NCBI RefSeq assembly: GCF_009857475.1 | Contig: NZ_WWCJ01000010.1 | Span: forward strand, 124,001-188,000 | Length of the DNA: 64,000 nt | Source of the DNA: Pseudoduganella guangdongensis | Lineage (GTDB): Bacteria; Pseudomonadota; Gammaproteobacteria; Burkholderiales; Burkholderiaceae_D | Reading direction: 5' to 3' | Shown: positions 41,632 to 54,101 of the stretch, one piece after another | Layout of the letters: every line of letters starts with the position of its first letter | How positions within the stretch are numbered: the first letter of the stretch is position 1 | The notes under the pieces: generated by a model | The model's input: only the letters and a program-made list of their open reading frames with translations | Database searches by the model: none | What the model was told of the DNA's origin: nothing | Position numbers and translations under genes: made by a program

Positions 41632-42249
41632 TTATGCTAATGGGCTGATTATAGACCGAAATTCCCGGACCGCAGCCGCCACGTCATCGGCCAGGTAAAC
41701 ACTGGTGATGGCGGCGACCAGGTGCGCCCCTTGCGCCACCAGCGGCGCCGCATTCTGCGGCGTCATGCCGCCGATCACGCACAGCGGCACGTCGATCACT
41801 TCGCGCGCGTGGCGCAGGATGGACGGTTCGGTGGTCACCGCATATTGCTTGACCCGGGACGGGTAGAAGCCGCCGAACGCCACATAGCTGGCGCCCGCCG
41901 CCTGCGCCGCCTGGGCGCGCGCCAGTTCGCCGTAGCAGGACGCGCCGATCAGCTTATTCGGGCCCAGGCTGGCGCGCACCTCGGCAATGGGGGCGTCGGT
42001 GCCGCCCAGGTGCACGCCGTCGGCGCCCAGCTCGCGGCACAGGGCCACATGGTCGTTGACCAGGAAGGGCACGCCGTATTGGTGGCACAGCTCGCGCAGC
42101 GCCGCGCCCTGCGCGCGCCGCAGCGCCGGGCTGGCGTCCTTGTGGCGGTACTGCAGCAGGGCCACGCCCGCGCCCAGCGCCTGTTCGGTGACGTCCAGCA
42201 GTTTGTCGGTGTCGTCCCAGTTGGGGGTGACCAGGTAAAGTCCTTGCAT
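41632..42249 (-). CDS. thiE: Thiamine phosphate synthase
   Basis: The 205-residue TIM-barrel enzyme that joins HMP-PP and thiazole phosphate to thiamine phosphate. Characteristic segments are LVTPNWDDTDKLL, LLQYRHKDAS, FLVNDHVALCRELGADGVHLGG and VAFGGFYPS. AAGGAG is 11 bases before the ATG. It is the last biosynthetic gene of the operon thiC-thiS-thiG-thiD-thiE, 13 bases after thiD. Confidence 0.94.
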   Translation of the reverse strand: MQGLYLVTPNWDDTDKLLDVTEQALGAGVALLQYRHKDASPALRRAQGAALRELCHQYGVPFLVNDHVALCRELGADGVHLGGTDAPIAEVRASLGPNKLIGASCYGELARAQAAQAAGASYVAFGGFYPSRVKQYAVTTEPSILRHAREVIDVPLCVIGGMTPQNAAPLVAQGAHLVAAITSVYLADDVAAAVREFRSIISPLA

Positions 42250-42262
42250 TCTTCTGTGCTCC

Positions 42263-43099
42263 TTAGCGTTGCGGGATGCGCTGGCCGGGCGCGATCGCGT
42301 ACGAGCCGGCCAGTGCGCGCTGGGTGTAGCCCTGCGCCTTGGTCAGTGCCTGCGCCATGCCTTCGCCCAGCGCCAGCAGGGCCGCCACGGCCGCCGCCAG
42401 GGTGCAACCGCTGCCATGGAAGCTGCCGGGCAGGCGCGGCCAGCTCCAGTTCTGCTGGCGGTCCGGGCCCAGCCAGCGGTTGATGACCAGGTCGCTGTCT
42501 TCGTCGTGGCCGCCGGTGACCAGCACGTTGCGGCAGCCCAGCGCGCGCAAGACGTGCGCGTGCGCCATTGCGTTGCCGTGCGCTGCACCGGCCGCGCGAC
42601 CGGCCAGCGAGGCCGCTTCCGGGCCGTTGGGGGTGATCAGGGTGGCCAGCGGCAGCAGCGGCGCCAGCGCGCGCACGGCGTCGTCGCGCCCCAGCGCATC
42701 GCCGTTCCCGCTGCGCAGCACCGGGTCCAGCACCACCGGCGGTTCGCGGTACAGCTTTTGCGCCCAGGACGGCGCGGCGCCCGCCGCCTGGTGGTGGGTG
42801 GCGCACAACTCGCCGATCAGCTGGGCGATGGCTTGCGCGTTCTCCGCGCTGCCCGGAATGCCGATCTTGACCGCCGCCACCGGCACCTGCGCCATCAGGG
42901 TGCGCGCCTGTTGCAGCAGCACTTCCGGCGCCACCGGCATCACCGCGTGCACCCGGTTATTGTCCTGCACCGTGATGGCGGTCAGCACCGGCAGCGCATG
43001 CGCGCCCATGGCCGTGATGGCCTGGATGTCGGCCGCCATGCCGGCGCCGCCCGACGGATCGGCGCCGGAGAACACCAGCACGCAAGGCCGGTCGCTCAT
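42263..43099 (-). CDS. thiD: Hydroxymethylpyrimidine / phosphomethylpyrimidine kinase
   Basis: The 278-residue ribokinase-fold enzyme that phosphorylates HMP and HMP-P to [21 protein letters not shown] near the N-terminus binds substrate, and GGHDEDSD with [18 protein letters not shown] near the end forms the anion hole and catalytic site. The frame runs on upstream to 43426, but the ATG at 43099 overlaps the thiG stop as ATGA and gives the family start. There is no ThiE fusion. Confidence 0.95.
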   Translation of the reverse strand: MSDRPCVLVFSGADPSGGAGMAADIQAITAMGAHALPVLTAITVQDNNRVHAVMPVAPEVLLQQARTLMAQVPVAAVKIGIPGSAENAQAIAQLIGELCATHHQAAGAAPSWAQKLYREPPVVLDPVLRSGNGDALGRDDAVRALAPLLPLATLITPNGPEAASLAGRAAGAAHGNAMAHAHVLRALGCRNVLVTGGHDEDSDLVINRWLGPDRQQNWSWPRLPGSFHGSGCTLAAAVAALLALGEGMAQALTKAQGYTQRALAGSYAIAPGQRIPQR

Positions 43100-43878
43100 G
43101 CGATCCTCCCGGCCATCGGCGAGGAAGGGGACGCGGCGAAGCGGCGCGCCATGCGGCCGGCCAGGAAGGCTTCGCGCCCGGCCTGCACACCCAATTTCAT
43201 GGCGCGCGCCATGCGCACCGGGTCGCCGGCGGCGGCGATGGCGGTGTTCATCAGCACCCCGTCGCAACCGAGCTCCATGGCGATGGCCGCGTCGGAGGCG
43301 GTGCCCACGCCGGCATCGACCAGCACCGGCACTTTCGCCTGCTCGATGATCAGCGACAGGTTCCAGGGGTTGAGGATGCCCATGCCCGAGCCGATCAGGG
43401 AGGCCAGCGGCATCACCGCGCAGCAACCGATGTCTTCCAGCATGCGCGCCTGGATCGGGTCGTCGCTGCAGTACACCATGACGTCGAAGCCGTCCTTGAC
43501 CAGCTCGCGCGCGGCGACCAGGGTTTCCGGCATGTTCGGGAACAGGGTCTTCTCGTCGCCCAGCACTTCCAGCTTGACCAATTTGTGGCCGTTCAGCAGC
43601 TCGCGCGCCATCTGCAGCGTGTACACCGCGTCCTTCGCCGTGTAGCAGCCGGCGGTATTGGGCAGGATGGTGAATTCATGCGGCGGCACATAATCGAGCA
43701 GGCTGGGGGCCTTCGGGTCCTGGCCGATATTCACGCGGCGGATCGCCACGGTGATGATTTCCGCGCCCGCCGCCAGCGTGGCTTCGCGCGTTTGCGGCAG
43801 GTCCTTGTACTTGCCGCTGCCGACCAGCAGGCGCGATTGGTATGCCGTGCCTGCGATGATGAGTGGTTTGTCCTGCAT
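43096..43878 (-). CDS. thiG: Thiazole synthase
   Basis: The 260-residue TIM-barrel enzyme that makes the thiazole phosphate from DXP, dehydroglycine and ThiS thiocarboxylate. [44 protein letters not shown] and [21 protein letters not shown] are the conserved blocks. The DXP comes from Dxs, whose gene is at 15.6 kb. It overlaps thiD by ATGA and starts ten bases after thiS. Neither thiO nor thiH, which supply dehydroglycine, is in the operon. Confidence 0.96.
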   Translation of the reverse strand: MQDKPLIIAGTAYQSRLLVGSGKYKDLPQTREATLAAGAEIITVAIRRVNIGQDPKAPSLLDYVPPHEFTILPNTAGCYTAKDAVYTLQMARELLNGHKLVKLEVLGDEKTLFPNMPETLVAARELVKDGFDVMVYCSDDPIQARMLEDIGCCAVMPLASLIGSGMGILNPWNLSLIIEQAKVPVLVDAGVGTASDAAIAMELGCDGVLMNTAIAAAGDPVRMARAMKLGVQAGREAFLAGRMARRFAASPSSPMAGRIA

Positions 43879-43888
43879 GGTTATCCTT

Positions 43889-46126
<2,238 letters not shown>

Positions 46127-46194
46127 TAGCGTGTGCCACCTTTCGGTAGCGAGCGGATTATATCTATAATCGTTGCGCATTGAAAGGAGAGTGG

Positions 46195-46821
46195 ATGAGA
46201 TATGCAGTATTCCTGGCGGCCGCTGTTGCACACGCCACAGCGGCGGCAGCAGCACCGGCCGGCGGCGTACGCGCGCCGACCTTGGCCGAGCAGCGTTCCT
46301 TCGAGCAGTTCTGGCAGCGCAGCGCGCCCGGCACGCCGGCGCCGCCGCTGCGCATGGAGCGCGCCCCCGGCGCCAGCGTGCTGGCCGCCACCGCCAACAG
46401 CGACGCGCCGCCGATCCGCCTGGTGCTGCCGCTGTGCCGCGTCGAGCGCACGCGCTACACGCAGCAGGCCAACGACAGCTGGCGCGTCGACCGCAGCCAG
46501 CACGTGTGGGTGCACCACACCACCAGCTGCGGCATGCCGCCCGCGGGCATGGTGGAACTGCGCGCCAACCTGGCCGAGATCGAAGTGCTCAAGCTGCTCA
46601 CCGCGCAGGGCGAGATGCTGCAGCGCGCACGCCTGCTCATGGCCGGCAACACCAGTTGCGCACCGATGCGCGCGCGCCAGTTCGCCATGGCGGCGCTGGG
46701 GCGCGGCAGCGACCAGCTGCCGCTGCTGGTGTACCACAGCGATATCGGCGGCGAGCTGCGCCTGTCGGTGCGGCCGGCGCGCACCGACTTCGTGCCGTGG
46801 AACGTCAGCTGCAGCCCGTAG
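46195..46821 (+). CDS. Exported protein of unknown function
   Basis: A 208-residue protein with a signal peptide (residues 1-19, ending AAA|AP) and four cysteines in the mature part (in LCRVE, TTSCGM, NTSCAP, NVSCSP), which could make two disulfides. I do not recognise a domain. AAAGGAGAG precedes the ATG at 46195 at the right distance; an in-frame ATG at 46180 lies before that site and is unlikely. It is divergent from the thi operon, and the riboswitch leader lies in the shared spacer. Confidence 0.72.
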   Translation: MRYAVFLAAAVAHATAAAAAPAGGVRAPTLAEQRSFEQFWQRSAPGTPAPPLRMERAPGASVLAATANSDAPPIRLVLPLCRVERTRYTQQANDSWRVDRSQHVWVHHTTSCGMPPAGMVELRANLAEIEVLKLLTAQGEMLQRARLLMAGNTSCAPMRARQFAMAALGRGSDQLPLLVYHSDIGGELRLSVRPARTDFVPWNVSCSP

Positions 46822-46969
46822 GCAACTTTCTTGCAACGTAGAATGTAAACTGCCCCGAAATACAACGCTGCTCAGATAGTCGCGCGCGACTTGCATAATT
46901 CGATTGCGGCGTGCCGGACCTTCTCCTACGCTGGCTGAGGTCAGCCATCTTTTTCCGGGAGAGCCAATC

Positions 46970-48526
<1,557 letters not shown>

Positions 48527-48532
48527 TAAGCG

Positions 48533-48556
48533 GGGAAACCGGGAAACCGGTTTCCC
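48533..48556 (+). terminator. Hairpin after the subtilase gene
   Basis: GGGAAACC (48533-48540) pairs with GGTTTCCC (48549-48556) around an 8-base loop that is itself a copy of GGGAAACC. A further copy lies at 48515-48522 at the end of the gene. The hairpin follows the stop by six bases but has no T-run. Confidence 0.45.
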
Positions 48557-48663
48557 GCCCCACCTTCCTTGCCAAAAGCTAGCAACTCTGTACGCTAGCG
48601 CACATAGATTTTTTCCAGCCGGAACGCATAATGGAAGGGCACAAATAACACGAGAGGCCCATC

Positions 48664-49872
48664 ATGAAAAAGACAGTCTCCTGGTTCTCCCTTCTCTCCT
48701 CCACCCTCCTACTCGCTGCCTGTGGCGGCGGCGGTGGCAGCAGCGGCGACACCACGCCGCCACCGCCGGCGCAGACCGCCGGCATCCTGGGCGTCTCGCT
48801 GACCGACGCCCCCGCCTGCGGCTTCGACGCCGTCAACGTCACCATCTCCAAAGTGCGTGTCCACCAGAGCGCCACCGCCAACGACAACGACAGCGGCTGG
48901 ACCGACCTCAACGTATCGCCCGCGCGCAAGATCAATCTGCTCAACCTGACCAACGGCGTGCTGGAATCGCTGGGGCAGGTATCGCTGCCATCGGGCACCT
49001 ACACCCAGGCGCGCCTGCTGCTGGAGCCAAGCACCAATAACAATAACTCGGTGGTGCCGACCGGCGGCAGCGAAACCGCGCTGGAAACGCCGAGCGCGGC
49101 CCAGAGCGGCATCAAGCTCAACGCCAATTTCAATGTCCCGGCCGGCGGCCGCTACGACCTGGTGATGGACTTTGACGCCTGCAAATCGATTGTCACCAAG
49201 GGCAACGGCAAATACGCGCTGAAGCCCGTGATCAAGGTCGTGCCGACCGCGCTCAACGGCATCAATGGCTACGTCAGCACCGGCCTCGCCGGCAGCAATG
49301 TCGCCGTCACCGCGCAGCAGAACGGCACTATCGTGGCCGCCACCGTACCCTCGGCCAGCGGCGAATTCGTCCTGTCGCGCCTGCCGCTGGGTAACTATGA
49401 CGTGGTGATCATGGCCGACAACCGCGCCGCCCACGTGATTGGCGCCGTGCCGGTCACCTCGACCACCAGCATGGTGCAACTCAGTACCACCCTGGCCCCT
49501 TTCGGCCTGGGCGAGCCCAGCCTGCAAGGCAACATCAGCGGCACCGCCGCCCTGCTGCCAGCCAGCACCACCGAGGTGGCCTACCTCTCGGCGCGCCAGG
49601 CCATCAATGGCGGCCCGACGGTAACCCTGCGCTATGCCAACGCCGACCTCAGTAGCGGTGCCTACAGCATCAGCAAGCTGCCCCTGCAAGCGCCGCAATA
49701 CGTGGCCTACAGCAGCGCGCTGCCGCTGACGTTCACGCCGGCCCTTACCACGCCGACCGGCGGCAGCTACCTGGTGCACGCCGCCGCCACCGGCTATGCC
49801 GCCCAGACTAGCGCGGCGGTCAACATCAGCTCCACCGACGCTACCGGCATCAACTTCACCCTGGTGCCGTAA
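48664..49872 (+). CDS. DUF4382-domain lipoprotein
   Basis: A 402-residue lipoprotein with lipobox LLAAC (Cys20), then a Gly/Ser/Pro linker. The DUF4382 domain (about 39-190) starts GILGVSLTDAPACGFDAVNVTISKV and contains VSLPSGTYTQARLLLEP. Two further beta-sandwich or CarboxypepD-like repeats follow, with FVLSRLPLGNYDVVIMA in the first. It should be a surface or periplasmic lipoprotein of unknown role. A 110-base gap separates it from the subtilase gene; GAGAGG precedes its ATG. Confidence 0.85.
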   Translation: MKKTVSWFSLLSSTLLLAACGGGGGSSGDTTPPPPAQTAGILGVSLTDAPACGFDAVNVTISKVRVHQSATANDNDSGWTDLNVSPARKINLLNLTNGVLESLGQVSLPSGTYTQARLLLEPSTNNNNSVVPTGGSETALETPSAAQSGIKLNANFNVPAGGRYDLVMDFDACKSIVTKGNGKYALKPVIKVVPTALNGINGYVSTGLAGSNVAVTAQQNGTIVAATVPSASGEFVLSRLPLGNYDVVIMADNRAAHVIGAVPVTSTTSMVQLSTTLAPFGLGEPSLQGNISGTAALLPASTTEVAYLSARQAINGGPTVTLRYANADLSSGAYSISKLPLQAPQYVAYSSALPLTFTPALTTPTGGSYLVHAAATGYAAQTSAAVNISSTDATGINFTLVP

Positions 49873-49884
49873 GCCACCCAGCCG

Positions 49885-49918
49885 GCGCCTGCCCCCCCCA
49901 GTTCGGGGCGGCAGGCGC
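49885..49918. terminator. Hairpin between DUF4382 and the small-peptide gene
   Basis: GCGCCTGCC (49885-49893) and GGCAGGCGC (49910-49918) form a perfect 9-bp stem, extendable by a C-run against GGGG. It lies between convergent gene ends and may stop transcription from both sides. Confidence 0.5.
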
Positions 49919-49932
49919 AGCGCGCTCCGCGC

Positions 49933-50094
49933 TCAAGCGTAGTCGCAGTAATCGCCGTAAGCGCTGGCGCCCTGCGTCAAGTAGCCGCCGGCCTGGGTGC
50001 ACCAGTTCTCGTCGCCGCCCGCCACCACCTCCAGTTCTTCCGCGCTGATCTCCTCGCCCACCACTTGCGCCAGGATGCGTTCGACTTGTTCCAT
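49933..50094 (-). CDS. Candidate double-glycine leader peptide (bacteriocin/RiPP-like precursor)
   Basis: A 53-residue ORF with a strong GGAGGAG before its ATG at 50094. The first 27 residues look like a double-glycine leader: an amphipathic helix (VERILAQVV), then GEEISAEELEVVAGG ending in Gly26-Gly27. The predicted 26-residue core is rich in Gly, Tyr, Asp and Ala, with Cys32 and Cys50 and a Tyr/Asp-rich end. Such leaders are cut by C39-peptidase ABC exporters or guide RiPP modification enzymes. None of these is adjacent, so the call rests on the leader alone. Upstream open sequence to 50202 lacks a ribosome site. Confidence 0.55.
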   Translation of the reverse strand: MEQVERILAQVVGEEISAEELEVVAGGDENWCTQAGGYLTQGASAYGDYCDYA

Positions 50095-50202
50095 AGCTCC
50101 TCCATCGACTGAAAACCGGCCACGCACAGCAGCGCCGGGGGGCCGGAAACGCCCAGCGCTGTTTTTAACAAATTGGCAATGTAGCGGCAGTTTCATTAGC
50201 AC

Positions 50203-50329
50203 ACAATGACTTTCAAATTGCTTCCTAACTGATAGCGTCGCGCCGCCACAACGCCCCTTGCGTGCGCCACCAAGGCGCTGTTACCCTTAATTATTCAATC
50301 AACTGATTTAATTTATCCGGGAGAGCGCT
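50203..50329 (+). promoter_or_regulatory. Probable promoter/operator region of the atu cluster
   Basis: The last 45 bases before atuA are AT-rich in a GC-rich setting. AATCA-AC-TGATT (50297-50308) is a dyad within the run TTAATTATTCAATCAACTGA, a place where a TetR-type repressor such as AtuR could bind. GGGAGAG is five bases before the TTG start. Confidence 0.35.
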
Positions 50330-52081
50330 TTGCGCGAAGGCAGGCAGACGGTCCGCATCGGCGGCGCGGCAGGATTCTGGGGCGACAGCGCGCTCGGCGC
50401 ACGCCAGTTGCTGGACGGCGGCGCCCTGGATTACCTGGTCTTCGACTACCTGGCCGAGCTCACCATGTCCTTGCTGGCCGGCGCCCGCCGCAAGCAGCCC
50501 GAGCTGGGCTACGCCACCGACTTCATCGACGTCATGCGCGACGTGCTGGGCGACGCCCTGGCGCGCGGCGTGCGCGTGGTCGCCAATGCCGGCGGCATCA
50601 ACCCGCATGGCTGCGCCGCCGCCCTGCGCGCCCTGGCCGCCGAACAGGGGCTGGCACCGCGCATCGCCGTGGTGGAAGGCGACGACGTCATGTCTCAATT
50701 GCCGGCCCTGCGCGCCGCAGGCCAGGCGCTGCCCGCCAACGTGCTGAGCGCCAACGCCTACCTGGGCGCCCAGCCCATCCGAGCCGCGCTGGCGGGCGGC
50801 GCCGACGTGGTCATCACCGGCCGCTGCGTCGACAGCGCCGTGACCCTTGGCCCCCTGCTGCACGAATTCGGCTGGGCCGCGGACGACTACGACCGCCTGG
50901 CTGGCGGCAGCCTGGCCGGCCACATGATCGAATGCGGCTGCCAGGGCGCCGGCGGCCTGTTCACCGACTGGGAAGCGGTGCCCGACTGGGCCAACAGCGG
51001 CTACCCCATCGTCGACTGCCGCGCCGACGGCAGCTTCGAGCTTGGCAAGCCGGACGGCACGGGCGGCCTGGTCTGCCCGGCCAGCGCCGCTGAGCAGTTG
51101 CTGTACGAAATCGGCGACCCGGCACGCTATGTGCTGCCCGATGTCGTGTGCGACTTCCGCCACGTCACGATCACAGCCAGCGGCCCGCAGCGCGTGCTGC
51201 TGCAAGGCGCGCGCGGCAGCGCCCCCACGCCCACTTACAAGGTCAGCGCCACCTACGCCGACGGCTTCCGCAGCGCCGCCCAGCTGACCATCGTGGGCCA
51301 CGACGCCGGCCGCAAAGCGCGGCGCACGGCCGATGCCATCCTCGAACGCACGCGCGCCATGTTCGCCCGCGCCGGCCTGGCCGACTACAGCGCCAGCCAC
51401 ATCGACGTGCTGGGCGACGCGCAAGGCTTCGGGCGCGCCGTGCTGTGGCTGGCCGTCGCCCACCCGCAGCGCGCCGCGCTCGAGATTTTCGCCCGCGAGA
51501 TCGCCCCCGCCGCCACCTCCTGGGCCCCCGGCACCACCGGCTTCGGCGGCCGCCCGGCGGTCACGCCCGCCATCAAGCAGCACGCCTTCCTGCTCGACAA
51601 ACAGCGCGTGCAGCCCCAAGTCCACCTCCCCGACGGCAGCACCGTCCAGCCCGTGTCGAGCGCTGCCGCCGCTGCCCCCCCGGGTCCCGCCATGCCGCCC
51701 GCATGCCCGCCCCAGGAGCGCCCCCCGGAGCGCAACGCGCGGCGGACGTTGCCGCTGATCGAACTGGCTTGGGCGCGCAGCGGGGATAAGGGGGACACCT
51801 CGAATATCGGCGTCATCGCGCGCCATCCGGATGACGTGCCGCTGATGCAGCAGCAGCTGACGGCGGAGGCGGTGGCGGCCCACCTGCGCGAGTATGTGCA
51901 GGGCGCGGTGACGCGCTATGAACTGCCGGGCATCCATGCCTTTAACTTTGTCTGCGAGCAGGCGCTGGGCGGCGGCGGCATGGCGTCGCTGCGCCATGAT
52001 CCGCTCGGCAAGGGCATGGCGCAGTGGCTGCTGGCCATGCCGATCGCCGTGCCGCCCGATTTCACCAGCCGGAGGATGTGA
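50330..52081 (+). CDS. atuA: AtuA-like acyclic terpene utilisation protein (DUF1446)
   Basis: A 583-residue protein. The large N-terminal DUF1446/AtuA domain (about 3-435) includes VRIGGAAGFWGD, VVANAGGINPHGCAAAL, DVVITGRCVDSA and a TSWAPGTTGFGGRP end. A Pro/Ala-rich linker (about 440-475) leads to the C-terminal AtuA-like domain (ELAWARSGDKGDTSNIGVIA). AtuA is needed for growth of Pseudomonas on citronellol and geraniol, but its chemistry is not established. A TTG start at 50330 is chosen because GGGAGAG stands five bases before it and no ATG suits. It opens the cluster. Confidence 0.88.
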   Translation: MREGRQTVRIGGAAGFWGDSALGARQLLDGGALDYLVFDYLAELTMSLLAGARRKQPELGYATDFIDVMRDVLGDALARGVRVVANAGGINPHGCAAALRALAAEQGLAPRIAVVEGDDVMSQLPALRAAGQALPANVLSANAYLGAQPIRAALAGGADVVITGRCVDSAVTLGPLLHEFGWAADDYDRLAGGSLAGHMIECGCQGAGGLFTDWEAVPDWANSGYPIVDCRADGSFELGKPDGTGGLVCPASAAEQLLYEIGDPARYVLPDVVCDFRHVTITASGPQRVLLQGARGSAPTPTYKVSATYADGFRSAAQLTIVGHDAGRKARRTADAILERTRAMFARAGLADYSASHIDVLGDAQGFGRAVLWLAVAHPQRAALEIFAREIAPAATSWAPGTTGFGGRPAVTPAIKQHAFLLDKQRVQPQVHLPDGSTVQPVSSAAAAAPPGPAMPPACPPQERPPERNARRTLPLIELAWARSGDKGDTSNIGVIARHPDDVPLMQQQLTAEAVAAHLREYVQGAVTRYELPGIHAFNFVCEQALGGGGMASLRHDPLGKGMAQWLLAMPIAVPPDFTSRRM

Positions 52082-53217
52082 TGCAAGACGATACCGAAGC
52101 CTTGCGCGCGAGCGTGCGCCGCTTCGTCGAGAAGGCGCTGCGCCCGCACGTCAACGAGTGGGAGGAAGCGGGCAGCTTCCCGCGCGCGCTGTACCGCCAG
52201 GCGGGCGAACTGGGCCTGCTGGCGCTCGGCTTTCCCGAACAGGATGGCGGCCTGCCGGCCAGCTACGCGCAGTTGCGGGCGCTGAACGAGGAGCTGTGCC
52301 GCACCGGCTGCGGCGGGCTGCTGGCTTCCCTGTTCAGCCACCGCATCGGCGCGCCGCCCATCGTGCATGGCGGCTCGGCCGCATTGCGCGCGCGCGTGCT
52401 GCCGGCGATTTACGCCGGGCAGGCTGTCAGCGCGCTGGCGGTGACCGAGCCTGGCGGCGGTTCGGATGTGGCCAACTTGGCCACCAGCGCCGTACGCGAC
52501 GGCGACCACTACATCGTCAACGGCAGCAAGACCTTCATCACCTCCGGCATGCGCGCCGACTGGATCACGGTCGCAGTGCGCAGCGGCGGTCCGGGCGCGG
52601 GCGGGGTGTCGGCGCTGCTGGTAGCGGGCGACACACCGGGCCTGACGCGCACGCCGCTGCGCAAGATGGGCTGGTGGTGCTCGGACACGGCGCAACTGCA
52701 CTTCGACCAGTGCCGCGTGCCCGCCGCTAACCTGCTAGGCGCGGAGAACGCGGGCTTCGCCCTCCTCATGCGCAACTTCAACGACGAGCGCCTGATGCTG
52801 GCCATGCATGCCTGCTACCTGGCGCAGGCGGCGCTGGACGAGGCCTCCGAATGGGCCTTGCAGCGCAAGACCTTCGGCAAGGCACTGGTGCAGCACCAGG
52901 CGGTGCGCCATAAGCTGGTGGCGATGGCGACCCGCATCGCAGCCACGCGCGCCTTCATCGACAGCATCGTGGCGCGCCTGGATGGCGGCGGCGGCGCGGA
53001 TGCGGAACTGGTGGCGCAGGTGTGCATGCTGAAAAATTTCGCGGCGCAGACCATGCAGGTTTGCGCCGACCACGCGGTGCAGATACTGGGCGGCATGGGC
53101 TGCATGCGCGGCACGGTGGCGGAGCGCGTCTACCGCGACGTCAAGGTCTACATGATCGGCGGCGGCGCCGAAGAAATCCTCAACGACCTGGCCGCGCGCC
53201 AGCTCGGCTGGCATTGA
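52081..53217 (+). CDS. Acyl-CoA dehydrogenase
   Basis: A 378-residue flavoprotein of the acyl-CoA dehydrogenase family. Conserved segments are ALAVTEPGGGSDVANL (FAD and substrate), GSKTFITSGMRADW, RKTFGKALVQHQAVRHKL and QILGGMGCM near the C-terminus, ending in GGGAEEIL. It overlaps atuA by TGATG. The Pseudomonas atu cluster has one enzyme of this type, AtuD; here a second, closer AtuD homologue is at 55.7 kb. This one may take a different chain length or a later intermediate. Confidence 0.9.
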   Translation: MQDDTEALRASVRRFVEKALRPHVNEWEEAGSFPRALYRQAGELGLLALGFPEQDGGLPASYAQLRALNEELCRTGCGGLLASLFSHRIGAPPIVHGGSAALRARVLPAIYAGQAVSALAVTEPGGGSDVANLATSAVRDGDHYIVNGSKTFITSGMRADWITVAVRSGGPGAGGVSALLVAGDTPGLTRTPLRKMGWWCSDTAQLHFDQCRVPAANLLGAENAGFALLMRNFNDERLMLAMHACYLAQAALDEASEWALQRKTFGKALVQHQAVRHKLVAMATRIAATRAFIDSIVARLDGGGGADAELVAQVCMLKNFAAQTMQVCADHAVQILGGMGCMRGTVAERVYRDVKVYMIGGGAEEILNDLAARQLGWH

Positions 53218-53228
53218 AAGGAAGCGCG

Positions 53229-54101
53229 ATGTACCAATCCATTTTCAAACCGGGCCTGTTCGCCGGCCGCACCGTGCTGCTGACGGGCGGCGGCAGCGGC
53301 ATCGGGCGCTGCACGGCGCACGAGCTGGCGGCGCTGGGCGCGCGCGTGCTGCTGGTGGGGCGCGACGAGGCCAAGCTGGCCGCCGTGCAGGCCGAGATCG
53401 CGGCCGCCGGCGGCGCCGCGCACAGCTACAGCTGCAATATCCGCAGCGAGGAGGCGGTGCGCGCCATGGTGGTGCGGGCGGTGGCCGAGCACGGGCCGCT
53501 GCACGGCCTGGTCAACAACGCCGGCGGCCAGTTCCCGGCGCCGCTGCGCGAGATTTCGCAGAAAGGCTGGGAGGCGGTGCTGCAGACCAACCTGACCGGC
53601 GGCTTCCTGCTGGCGCGCGAGTGCCTGGAGCAAAGCATGGCGGCGCACGGCGGCGCCATCGTCAACATCGTGGCCGACATGTTCGGCAGCATGCCGAACA
53701 TGGGTCATTCGGGCGCGGCGCGCGCCGGCATGGTGAGCCTGACCGAGACCGCGGCCTTCGAGTGGGCGCAGTACGGGGTGCGCGTGAATGCGGTGGCGCC
53801 GGGCTATATCGCCTCCTCCGGCATGGACCAGTACCCGCCCGCCATGCGCGACACCATCCGCGCCTTCCCGCGCACGGTGCCGCTGCACCGTTTCGGCACC
53901 GAGTCGGAAGTGGCGGCGGCCATCTGCTTCCTGCTGTCGGAGGCGGCGGCCTTCATCACCGGCACCACCTTGCGCGTCGATGGCGGGCGGCCCAATGTGC
54001 GGCCGGGCATGCCGATGCCGCGGCCGCAGGCGCCCGGCGCCACCGCCGCCTTCAATGGCTTCCACCTGGCGGCCACGCCACGCGTGCTGGAGGACGAGTA
54101 A
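53229..54101 (+). CDS. SDR-family reductase resembling peroxisomal trans-2-enoyl-CoA reductase (AtuB-like)
   Basis: A 290-residue short-chain dehydrogenase/reductase. The NAD(P) motif is TGGGSGIG (about 19-26), with NNAGG in the core. The usual Tyr-x3-Lys pair is replaced by GHSGAARAG, the pattern found in PECR-type enoyl-CoA reductases and AtuB-like proteins, where the SGAARAG helix is followed by AFEWAQYGVRVNAVAPG. It probably reduces a double bond of a CoA thioester rather than acting on alcohols. The ATG at 53229 is 11 bases after the previous stop; the TAA overlaps the next ATG. Confidence 0.85.
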   Translation: MYQSIFKPGLFAGRTVLLTGGGSGIGRCTAHELAALGARVLLVGRDEAKLAAVQAEIAAAGGAAHSYSCNIRSEEAVRAMVVRAVAEHGPLHGLVNNAGGQFPAPLREISQKGWEAVLQTNLTGGFLLARECLEQSMAAHGGAIVNIVADMFGSMPNMGHSGAARAGMVSLTETAAFEWAQYGVRVNAVAPGYIASSGMDQYPPAMRDTIRAFPRTVPLHRFGTESEVAAAICFLLSEAAAFITGTTLRVDGGRPNVRPGMPMPRPQAPGATAAFNGFHLAATPRVLEDE

